Source of the DNA: Bacillota bacterium
GTDB taxonomy: Bacteria; Bacillota; Bacilli; Lactobacillales; Enterococcaceae
Direction of reading: 5' to 3'
NCBI GenBank assembly: GCA_023389005.1
Contig: JAEWFE010000083.1
Coordinates: forward strand, 1 to 5,126
Length of the DNA stretch: 5,126 nucleotides
Shown: positions 1 to 5,126 of the stretch, piece by piece
Position numbering within the stretch: the stretch's first letter is position 1
Layout of the letters: every line of letters begins with the position of its first letter
Position numbers and translations under genes: made by a program
The notes under the pieces: generated by a model
Seen by the model: the letters and a program-made list of their open reading frames with translations, nothing else
Database searches by the model: none
What the model was told of the DNA's origin: nothing

Positions 1-1
1 G

Positions 2-727
2 TATGATGGGATAAATCAATTTGGTGTTGAACACGGATATGGTAATGTAGTAGAAGTAAAAGATCATCAAGATTATAAGGAAGTTATCACTGATGATGCA
101 ACTTATGAAGCCAAAGTTGTGATTATTGCAACAGGTTGTGAGCATCGAAATCTAGAAGTTCCAGGTGAAGCAGAATATTCTGGTCGTGGGGTTTCTTATT
201 GTGCTGTTTGTGATGGGGCATTTTTCCGTAATAAAAAATTAATTGTCGTGGGTGGTGGTGATTCTGCCGTTGAAGAAGCCATTTATTTAACACAATTTGC
301 GGATGAAGTAAAGATTGTTCACCGCAGAGATGCTTTGCGTGCCCAAAAAATCATCCAAGACCGTGCCTTTGACAATGAAAAAATTTCATTTATCTGGGAT
401 AGTGTCGTCGAAGAAATTAAAGGCGATGATCAAAAAGTAACAGCAGTAAAAATTAAAAATGTAAAAACTGGTGAAACTTATGAAGAAGCTGCGGATGGTG
501 TGTTTATTTATGTTGGTTTAGTTCCTCTAACACAAGCATTCACTTCTTTAGGAATTACCGATGATGCTGGTTGGATTTTAACCGATGAACGCATGCAAAC
601 GAAAATTCCAGGTATCTTAGCTTGTGGGGATGCTCGTCAAAAACATCTTCGTCAAATTACCACTGCAGTTGGTGATGGCGGAATTGCAGGTCAACAAGCT
701 TACCAATTTATTGAAGAAAACAAATAA
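2..727 (+). CDS. trxB: Thioredoxin reductase (NADPH), 5' end cut off by the window
   Basis: This cytoplasmic flavoenzyme passes electrons from NADPH through FAD and a redox-active cysteine pair to thioredoxin. The reading frame is open from base 2, so the gene starts upstream; the GTG at 119 lies inside conserved sequence and is not the start. The window holds 241 residues, and the low-molecular-weight family is about 310 long, so roughly 70 N-terminal residues, including the first FAD-binding GxGxxG motif, are missing. Numbering from base 2, the redox centre CAVC is at residues 67-70 (codons at 200 and 209), followed by DGAFF. The NADPH-binding GGGDSAVEEA starts near residue 84, the HRRDALRA segment that reads the NADPH 2'-phosphate is at 107-114, and the FAD-contacting GILACGDAR starts at 204, followed by LRQITTAVGDGGIAG. 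Cys208 sits where many homologues have Ala or Val. The gene ends with TAA and its own terminator. Family assignment is secure. Confidence 0.97.
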   Translation, partial: YDGINQFGVEHGYGNVVEVKDHQDYKEVITDDATYEAKVVIIATGCEHRNLEVPGEAEYSGRGVSYCAVCDGAFFRNKKLIVVGGGDSAVEEAIYLTQFADEVKIVHRRDALRAQKIIQDRAFDNEKISFIWDSVVEEIKGDDQKVTAVKIKNVKTGETYEEAADGVFIYVGLVPLTQAFTSLGITDDAGWILTDERMQTKIPGILACGDARQKHLRQITTAVGDGGIAGQQAYQFIEENK

Positions 728-740
728 TCATTAAACACGC

Positions 741-773
741 AACCTCTAGTAAATGATGCTAGAGGTTTTTTTT
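741..773 (+). terminator. Intrinsic terminator of trxB
   Basis: A perfect 9-bp stem (AACCTCTAG at 741-749 pairing with CTAGAGGTT at 759-767) closes a 9-nt loop and runs into eight consecutive T (766-773). It begins 13 bp after the trxB stop codon. The opposite strand has no T run after the stem, so it should act in the plus direction only. It separates trxB from the phosphoglucomutase transcription unit. Confidence 0.93.
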
Positions 774-784
774 GTTTTCGGAAA

Positions 785-799
785 AAATTTCTGAAAATA
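785..799. promoter_or_regulatory. CodY-box-like palindrome upstream of the phosphoglucomutase promoter
   Basis: The 15-mer AAATTTCTGAAAATA agrees with the published CodY consensus AATTTTCWGAAAATT at 13 of 15 positions (mismatches at 3 and 15). A weaker partner at 773-787, centred on TTTTCGGAAAA, matches 10 of 15. CodY is the GTP- and branched-chain-amino-acid-sensing regulator of many Firmicutes. The box lies about 60 bp upstream of the -10 element of the next gene and downstream of the trxB terminator, so if it is functional it would serve phosphoglucomutase. The region is very AT-rich, which raises the chance of a fortuitous match. Binding is inferred, not shown. Confidence 0.4.
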
Positions 800-838
800 T
801 TTAGCATTTTTCATTTTTATAACATTTGCTTTTTTGTC

Positions 839-867
839 TGTTCATCTTTTTGTAATAATGTTATAAT
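839..867 (+). promoter_or_regulatory. Extended -10 promoter of the phosphoglucomutase gene
   Basis: A perfect -10 hexamer TATAAT (862-867) is preceded by TG at 859-860 with one base between, giving the extended -10 form TGnTATAAT. At 17-bp spacing the -35 position (839-844) reads TGTTCA, only 3 of 6 to TTGACA, so recognition would depend on the extended -10. The A/T runs upstream (782-835) could help as UP-element-like DNA. Transcription would start near 874, giving a leader of about 45 nt. Confidence 0.75.
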
Positions 868-872
868 ATTAC

Positions 873-888
873 CGAGAAGTCCCTCTCG
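873..888 (+). other. Small hairpin in the phosphoglucomutase mRNA leader
   Basis: CGAGA (873-877) can pair with TCTCG (884-888) around the 6-nt loop AGTCCC. It falls at or near the predicted 5' end of the transcript and about 20 nt before the Shine-Dalgarno sequence. A 5'-terminal stem of this kind could protect the mRNA from decay. There is no U-tract, so it is not a terminator, and I see no known riboswitch. A five-pair stem can also arise by chance. Confidence 0.3.
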
Positions 889-906
889 AAATCTTGAATC
901 TTAAAA

Positions 907-913
907 AGAGGTG
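907..913 (+). promoter_or_regulatory. Shine-Dalgarno site that fixes the phosphoglucomutase start at 920
   Basis: AGAGGTG is complementary to the 3' end of 16S rRNA and lies 6 nt before ATG 920. The in-frame GTG at 911 overlaps this site and has no properly spaced ribosome binding site of its own, so ATG 920 is the better start. The protein is then 574 residues beginning MSWEQ rather than 577. Confidence 0.85.
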
Positions 914-919
914 TTTTGT

Positions 920-2644
920 ATGTCTTGGGAACAAATCTATGAACAATGGAAGAAAAAAGAGGATTTAGAAGCTCATTTAAGCGAACAATTAGCTGAGTTA
1001 GCAGATAATCCAAAAGAATTGGAAGATGCTTTTTATGCACCTTTAGAATTTGGTACAGCAGGTATGCGTGGAATCTTAGGACCTGGGATTAACCGTATGA
1101 ATATTTATACTGTCCGTCAAGCAACAGAAGGTCTCGCAAGATTTATGAACACACAAGACCCTGAAACGCGCAATCGTGGGGTAGCTATTTCATATGATTG
1201 CCGTCACTACTCTCCTGAATTTGCAATGGAAGCTGCCAAAACTCTAGCAAAGCATGGTATCAAATCTTACGTCTTCGAAAGTTTACGTCCAACACCTGAA
1301 CTTTCATTTGCAGTACGTTACTTAAAAACCTTTACTGGTATCATGATTACTGCTTCACATAATCCAGCAAATTATAATGGATATAAAGTATATGGTGAAG
1401 ACGGCGGACAAATGCCACCACAAGATGCAGATGCAGTAACAAAATTTGTTCGTGAGGTAGAAGATCCACTTGAAGTAGTTGTATTATCAGAAGAAGAAGC
1501 AAAACACAGTGGTTTGATTAATATTATTGGTGAAGAAGTTGATAATGCTTATCTAAAAGAGGTAAGTAAAGTAACTATCAATCATGAATTGGTAGCTGAA
1601 ATGGGCAAAGAATTAAAACTAGTTTTCACGCCATTACATGGTACTGGTAAGATGCTAGGTGAAAAAGCCTTGAAACAAGCTGGCTTTGAAAAATTTGTCA
1701 TTGAACCTTCACAAGCCGTTGCTGACCCTAACTTTAGTACAGTTAAATCACCAAATCCTGAAGAACATTCTGCATTTGAATATGCAATGAAACTAGGTAA
1801 AAAAGAAGATGCGGACTTATTGATTGCGACTGACCCTGATGCCGATCGACTAGGTGCAGCTGTTAGAATGCCAAATGGCGAATATCAAGTGTTGACTGGT
1901 AATCAAATTGGCGCGATTATGACTCAATATATTTTAACTGCTCATAAAAATGCAGGTACATTAAAAGAAAATGCGGCTATTGTGAAGTCAATCGTATCAA
2001 GTGAATTACCTGCAGCGATTGCTAAGAGCTTTGGTGTGACGACATTTAATGTTTTAACTGGTTTCAAATTTATTGCTGAAAAGATTCAGTTGTTTGAAGA
2101 TACTGGGTCAAATACCTTTATGTTTGGATTTGAAGAAAGTTATGGCTACCTTGTAAAATCATTTGTACGTGATAAAGATGCCATTCAAGCCTTAGTATTA
2201 TTAGCAGAAGTAGCAGCCTTTTATAAGAAGCAAGGTAAGACATTATATGATGCACTTCAAGAAATTTTTGCTGAATTTGGCTACTATGCAGAAAAAACAA
2301 TCTCTGTGACTATGAGTGGTTTAGAAGGTGCTGCTAAGATTAAAGCGTTGATGGCTACTTTCCGTGAAAAGGCACCAACTCATTTTGCTGATGTTGCGGT
2401 TGAAGTAACAGAAGATTTCCAAGCATTAACAAAAACACATGTCGATGGTACGGTTGAAAAATTAACTACTCCGCCATCTAATGTATTGAAATATATTTTG
2501 GCTGATGAAAGCTGGATTGCCGTACGTCCATCTGGTACTGAACCTAAGATTAAATTCTATATTGGGGTTAAAGCAGAATCTAGTGAAGCAGCAGCCCAAA
2601 AAATTAAAGATTTCCAAGCAGCTATTGAAGAATTGACTGCATAA
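920..2644 (+). CDS. pgcA: Alpha-phosphoglucomutase (alpha-D-phosphohexomutase family), complete
   Basis: This enzyme interconverts glucose-6-phosphate and glucose-1-phosphate in the cytoplasm through a phosphoserine intermediate, feeding UDP-glucose, glycolipid and wall-polymer glycosylation, and galactose or glycogen metabolism. The 574-residue protein has all four family signatures in order: the phosphoserine loop TASHNP at 144-149 (Ser146 is phosphorylated), the Mg2+ loop DPDADR at 305-310, the sugar-specificity loop GFEES at 403-407, and the phosphate-binding loop RPSGTEPK at 536-543. An N-terminal GTAGMRG lies at 45-51. GFEES and the length fit the phosphoglucomutase/phosphomannomutase group of B. 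subtilis PgcA rather than the roughly 450-residue phosphoglucosamine mutase GlmM. Some activity on mannose phosphates cannot be excluded. The gene is monocistronic, with its own extended -10 promoter and a terminator 10 bp after the stop. The symbol follows B. subtilis; pgm is also used in lactic acid bacteria. Confidence 0.95.
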   Translation: MSWEQIYEQWKKKEDLEAHLSEQLAELADNPKELEDAFYAPLEFGTAGMRGILGPGINRMNIYTVRQATEGLARFMNTQDPETRNRGVAISYDCRHYSPEFAMEAAKTLAKHGIKSYVFESLRPTPELSFAVRYLKTFTGIMITASHNPANYNGYKVYGEDGGQMPPQDADAVTKFVREVEDPLEVVVLSEEEAKHSGLINIIGEEVDNAYLKEVSKVTINHELVAEMGKELKLVFTPLHGTGKMLGEKALKQAGFEKFVIEPSQAVADPNFSTVKSPNPEEHSAFEYAMKLGKKEDADLLIATDPDADRLGAAVRMPNGEYQVLTGNQIGAIMTQYILTAHKNAGTLKENAAIVKSIVSSELPAAIAKSFGVTTFNVLTGFKFIAEKIQLFEDTGSNTFMFGFEESYGYLVKSFVRDKDAIQALVLLAEVAAFYKKQGKTLYDALQEIFAEFGYYAEKTISVTMSGLEGAAKIKALMATFREKAPTHFADVAVEVTEDFQALTKTHVDGTVEKLTTPPSNVLKYILADESWIAVRPSGTEPKIKFYIGVKAESSEAAAQKIKDFQAAIEELTA

Positions 2645-2654
2645 TCTTTGACTG

Positions 2655-2688
2655 AAAGACTCATCTATCATAGGTGGGTCTTTTTTTT
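2655..2688 (+). terminator. Intrinsic terminator of the phosphoglucomutase gene
   Basis: The arm AAAGACTCATCT (2655-2666) pairs with AGGTGGGTCTTT (2672-2683) around a 5-nt loop ATCAT. The 12 pairs include two that are G-U wobbles (2664/2674 and 2661/2677), and the stem merges into eight T (2681-2688). Read on the minus strand the two wobbles become A/C mismatches and no U-tract follows, so the structure is directional. It ends the unit before hom. Confidence 0.93.
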
Positions 2689-2704
2689 ATACATTTTATA
2701 GCAA

Positions 2705-2753
2705 CTTGCCTCAAAATAGACTATTGCTTTCCTTGTCAAATTTTGATAGACTA
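2705..2753. repeat. Imperfect direct repeat upstream of hom, possible regulator site
   Basis: Two copies of the pattern CTTG-TCAAA-ATAGACTA occur in the same orientation. Copy 1 covers 2705-2723, with CC after CTTG. Copy 2 covers 2732-2753, with TTTTG inserted before ATAGACTA. The exact 8-mer ATAGACTA lies at 2716-2723 and 2746-2753, a 30-bp offset close to three helical turns. Copy 2 also contains the inverted repeat TCAAA-T-TTTGA (2736-2746), which overlaps the candidate -35 box. The arrangement would suit a dimeric regulator of the hom promoter, but I do not recognise the motif as that of a named regulator. Confidence 0.4.
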
Positions 2754-2762
2754 GAATAAAAA
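2733..2762 (+). promoter_or_regulatory. Probable promoter of the hom-thrC unit
   Basis: The best -35 is TTGTCA at 2733-2738 (5 of 6 to TTGACA). The -10 is uncertain: AATAAA (2755-2760, 16-bp spacer) and TAAAAA (2757-2762, 18-bp spacer) each match 4 of 6, while the better hexamer TAGAAT (2752-2757, 5 of 6) sits only 13 bp from the -35. A promoter must lie here, because a terminator ends at 2688 and hom starts at 2810. The weak or badly spaced -10 would fit a promoter needing an activator. The leader after it has no terminator-antiterminator pair, no T-box and no Thr-rich leader peptide. Confidence 0.45.
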
Positions 2763-2809
2763 ATTATGAGAAATGCATGAATAAATTCTAATTCAAGTAA
2801 GGAGAAATT

Positions 2810-4063
2810 ATGGATAAGACGTTAAATGTTGGCTTACTAGGCTTAGGCGTCGTGGGTGGCGGTGTCGTTGAAGTACTAGCTAGGCAACAAGAAAAAATAC
2901 AAAGAGAAACTGGTATCAAGATTCAGATTACCAAATGTTTAGTCCGTGTAGGGGAAGATAAATCACAAATAGCCCAAAAATATGGTTTTCAATTAGTGAC
3001 AGACATTAATGAAATAATGAGCGATTCAACGATTGATGTCGTAGTAGAATTGATGGGTAAGGTTCATCCAGCAAAAGAATTTATTACGCAAGCACTTAAT
3101 AGTAAAAAACATGTTGTAACTGCGAATAAAGACTTAATTGCCCAACATGGTGTGGAATTAAATGAATGTGCTGCAACAAATCAAGTCTCTTTGTTCTATG
3201 AAGCAAGTGTAGCAGGCGGTATTCCTATTTTACGTACGATAACTAATAACTATTTAGCTGATGATATTACAAATGTGCTGGGAATCGTGAATGGTACAAC
3301 CAATTACATGTTGACAAAAATGCTTGAAGAAGGTCTGAGTTATGATGAGGCATTAAGTAAGGCCCAAGCATTAGGATTTGCAGAATCAGACCCTACGAAT
3401 GACGTTGATGGCATTGATGCTGCTTATAAGATGGTGATTCTTTCACAATTTGCCTATGGTATGGATGTTAGTATGGATGATTTAACGATTGAGGGGATTC
3501 GCCAAGTAACGCCTGATGATGTCTCTTTTGCACAAAAAGCTGGTTATAAAATTAAATTAATTGGTCGAAGCAAATATGTAAATGGCGCTATTGAGGTAAG
3601 TGTTGGACCATGTTTTGTAGCAAATGCGCATCCCTTAGCCTCGATAAAAAATGAATTTAATGGCGTCTATATTGAAAGTACGGGTATTCATCGTTCAATG
3701 TTTTATGGACCGGGGGCGGGTGCTTTACCAACAGCGACAAGTGTAGTTTCTGATTTGGTAGCTATTGCCAATAATTGTCAAAAAAATTTACCGGCACCAT
3801 TGTTTAATAATTATCACCGAAAAACACAATTATTGGATGACGCACATAGCATTGATTGTTACTATATGGATATCCAGACGACTCATTTAGAGAAAATAAA
3901 AGAAAAACTATCTGGATACACGATTTGTAACCAGCATGCGACAACTGATGCGTATCAGGTAATTCTTGAAAAAATTGCTAAAGATCAGTTAAAAGAATTA
4001 GTGAATCAATTGACTGAAGATGCTAAAATGATACGTGTGATGAAAGTAATTGAAAATAATTAA
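2810..4063 (+). CDS. hom: Homoserine dehydrogenase
   Basis: Hom reduces aspartate semialdehyde to homoserine with NAD(P)H, the branch point toward threonine and methionine. The 417-residue cytoplasmic protein opens with a Rossmann nucleotide-binding loop (GLLGLGVVGGG, residues 8-18), then VVELMG at 78-83 and TANKD at 104-108. The full homoserine dehydrogenase signature spans 185-207. Lys107, Glu192, Asp203 and Lys207 align by spacing with yeast catalytic-region residues Lys117, Glu208, Asp219 and Lys223. GIVNGTTNYML at 158-168 is also typical. The last 70 or so residues occupy the place of the regulatory ACT domain but are short and lack its usual D-x-x-G loop; B. subtilis Hom is about 433 long. 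The start is ATG 2810, with TAAGGAG ending 5 nt before it. The gene has no aspartokinase fusion. It shares a transcript with thrC 21 bp downstream. Confidence 0.96.
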   Translation: MDKTLNVGLLGLGVVGGGVVEVLARQQEKIQRETGIKIQITKCLVRVGEDKSQIAQKYGFQLVTDINEIMSDSTIDVVVELMGKVHPAKEFITQALNSKKHVVTANKDLIAQHGVELNECAATNQVSLFYEASVAGGIPILRTITNNYLADDITNVLGIVNGTTNYMLTKMLEEGLSYDEALSKAQALGFAESDPTNDVDGIDAAYKMVILSQFAYGMDVSMDDLTIEGIRQVTPDDVSFAQKAGYKIKLIGRSKYVNGAIEVSVGPCFVANAHPLASIKNEFNGVYIESTGIHRSMFYGPGAGALPTATSVVSDLVAIANNCQKNLPAPLFNNYHRKTQLLDDAHSIDCYYMDIQTTHLEKIKEKLSGYTICNQHATTDAYQVILEKIAKDQLKELVNQLTEDAKMIRVMKVIENN

Positions 4064-4084
4064 CCCTTGAGGAGGAAAATAAGA

Positions 4085-5126
4085 ATGAATCGCTATGAAG
4101 GATTACTAAAACGATATAAGGAATATTTACCAATCACTGACAAAACGCCAATGATTTCTTTATGTGAAGGGAACACACCATTAATTCCCCTTCAAAATTT
4201 ATCTAAAGAATTAGGAATTACACTATATGGAAAATATGAAGGTCTAAATCCAACCGGTTCCTTTAAAGACCGTGGTATGGTAATGGCAGTAGCAAAAGCT
4301 GTTGAAGAAGGAGCTAAAGCGATTGTTTGTGCTTCAACTGGTAATACGAGTGCTGCAGCGGCTGCATATGGTACACGTGCAGGTATCAAAGTGTATGTCG
4401 TGATTCCTGATGGTAAGATTGCGATGGGAAAACTTGCTCAAGCTATTGCATATGGTGCAGATATCATTTCCATTCCAGGTAACTTTGACGAAGCATTGAA
4501 GGCTGTTCGTGATATTGCTAAAACTGAAAAAGTGGCTTTAGTCAACTCGGTCAACCCATATCGTTTAGAAGGTCAAAAAACAGCGGCTTTTGAAATTTGT
4601 GAACAGTTGGGTTTTGCACCAGATGTCTTAGCTATTCCAGTGGGAAATGCAGGAAATATTTCTGCATATTGGAAAGGGTTTAAAGAATGGCATGAAGTTA
4701 AAGGCACTTCACTACCAAGAATGCATGGCTTTGAAGCACAAGGAGCAGCAGCGATTGTTCGAGATCAAGTGATTGAAAACCCTGAGACAATTGCAACTGC
4801 GATTCGAATTGGAAATCCAGCAAGTTGGCATCTTGCTACTGCGGCACGTGATGAATCGAATGGCTATATTGATGAAGTCACTGACGAAGAAATTCTAAAT
4901 GCGTATAGAAAAGTTGCTGCGATGGATGGCGTATTTGTAGAACCAGGGTCAGCAGCATCATTAGCTGGTGTGATTAAACATGTAAAAGCAGGTAAAATTA
5001 AACCTGGTGAAACTGTAGTGACTGTCTTTACTGGAAACGGCTTAAAAGACCCAGATACAGCAATTCATGAAGTACATGCTGATATTCATAAGATGGCAGA
5101 TGTAGAGGAAATGCGTCTTCATATGC
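4085..5126 (+). CDS. thrC: Threonine synthase, 3' end cut off by the window
   Basis: ThrC is the PLP enzyme that converts O-phosphohomoserine to threonine and phosphate, the last step of threonine synthesis. The frame is open from ATG 4085 to the window end with no stop, giving 347 residues. B. subtilis ThrC is about 352 residues, so only the extreme C-terminus is probably missing. The PLP lysine is Lys61 in NPTGSFKDRG (55-64). CASTGNTSAAAAAYG (82-96) is the substrate/cofactor loop, VGNAGN (186-191) is the glycine-rich PLP-phosphate site, and EPGSAAS (286-292) and FTGNGLKDP (315-323) are further family blocks. Compactness and the close fit to the B. subtilis type argue against the longer E. 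coli/yeast-type synthase and against threonine dehydratase. The Shine-Dalgarno GAGGAGG (4069-4075) ends 9 nt before the start. The 21-bp gap to hom without a terminator indicates an operon, and homoserine kinase (thrB) may follow. Confidence 0.96.
   Translation, partial: MNRYEGLLKRYKEYLPITDKTPMISLCEGNTPLIPLQNLSKELGITLYGKYEGLNPTGSFKDRGMVMAVAKAVEEGAKAIVCASTGNTSAAAAAYGTRAGIKVYVVIPDGKIAMGKLAQAIAYGADIISIPGNFDEALKAVRDIAKTEKVALVNSVNPYRLEGQKTAAFEICEQLGFAPDVLAIPVGNAGNISAYWKGFKEWHEVKGTSLPRMHGFEAQGAAAIVRDQVIENPETIATAIRIGNPASWHLATAARDESNGYIDEVTDEEILNAYRKVAAMDGVFVEPGSAASLAGVIKHVKAGKIKPGETVVTVFTGNGLKDPDTAIHEVHADIHKMADVEEMRLHM

Noticed and set aside
119..121. GTG at 119 as the start of a short thioredoxin reductase
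   Set aside because: The same frame is open back to base 2 and encodes sequence typical of TrxB just upstream of IIATG. There is no ribosome binding site near 119, so the gene is simply cut by the window edge.
792..813. Inverted repeat TGAAAA/TTTTCA with a 10-nt spacer upstream of the phosphoglucomutase promoter
   Set aside because: It is a six-pair, nearly all A/T repeat in very AT-rich DNA that overlaps the CodY-like box, so it is not supportable as a separate element.
2118..2300. Minus-strand ORF of 60 codons inside phosphoglucomutase
   Set aside because: It is antisense to conserved coding sequence that includes the GFEES block, is low in complexity and rich in Leu/His/Gln, and has no recognisable domain. 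It is a shadow of the real gene.
2462..2671. Minus-strand ORF of 69 codons over the 3' end of phosphoglucomutase and its terminator
   Set aside because: It is antisense to the conserved RPSGTEPK region and begins within the terminator stem-loop; no plausible promoter or domain was seen.
2766..2791. Possible leader peptide upstream of hom (ATGs at 2766, 2773 and 2777)
   Set aside because: The three ATGs give only 3-4 codons before a stop, have no Shine-Dalgarno site and no Thr or Ile run, and no terminator/antiterminator pair follows, so this is not an attenuator.
2645..2809. T-box or riboswitch upstream of hom
   Set aside because: The 165-bp gap is mostly occupied by the preceding terminator and the promoter. 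The remaining leader is under about 50 nt, too short for a T-box, and there is no second terminator.
4192..4389. Minus-strand ORF of 65 codons inside thrC
   Set aside because: It is antisense to the PLP-lysine region of threonine synthase; its Ala-rich composition mirrors the Ala/Gly-rich sense strand.
1..5126. Mobile element, CRISPR array, toxin-antitoxin pair, phage gene or other novel system
   Set aside because: All coding capacity is taken by four housekeeping genes. The gaps of 192, 165 and 21 bp hold only terminators, promoters and small motifs, with no spaced repeats, transposase motifs or small ORFs with good start signals.

Overview
The window looks like ordinary chromosome from a low-GC Gram-positive bacterium of the order Lactobacillales, most plausibly an enterococcus or a close relative. 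The evidence is AT-rich DNA, strong AGGAGG-type ribosome binding sites, short stem-loop/U-tract terminators, Firmicutes-type protein motifs (such as CAVCDG in thioredoxin reductase), and a thioredoxin reductase gene next to an alpha-phosphoglucomutase gene, an order I recall from lactobacilli and relatives. Genus is an inference; no sequence search was possible.

All genes lie on the plus strand in three transcription blocks. (1) Bases 2-727 are the 3' three quarters of trxB, which ends at a clean intrinsic terminator (741-773). (2) A 192-bp gap (728-919) holds that terminator, a CodY-box-like palindrome (785-799), an extended -10 promoter (859-867) and a small leader hairpin. It leads into a complete phosphoglucomutase gene (920-2644), closed by a second terminator (2655-2688). 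(3) A 165-bp gap (2645-2809) holds that terminator, an imperfect direct repeat (2705-2753) and a probable promoter. It leads into hom (2810-4063) and thrC (4085-5126, running off the end), which are 21 bp apart with no terminator between them and look co-transcribed.

TrxB keeps thioredoxin reduced with NADPH. Phosphoglucomutase links glucose-6-phosphate to glucose-1-phosphate and so to UDP-glucose and cell-envelope sugars. Hom and ThrC catalyse the first and last steps of the threonine branch from aspartate semialdehyde; the middle step, homoserine kinase (ThrB), is not in the window and may lie just downstream.

I found no mobile element, CRISPR array, tRNA, rRNA, phage gene or novel system. 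The points most worth checking are regulatory: the CodY-like box upstream of the phosphoglucomutase promoter, the repeated element upstream of hom, and a short C-terminal domain in Hom that lacks the usual ACT ligand-loop signature.
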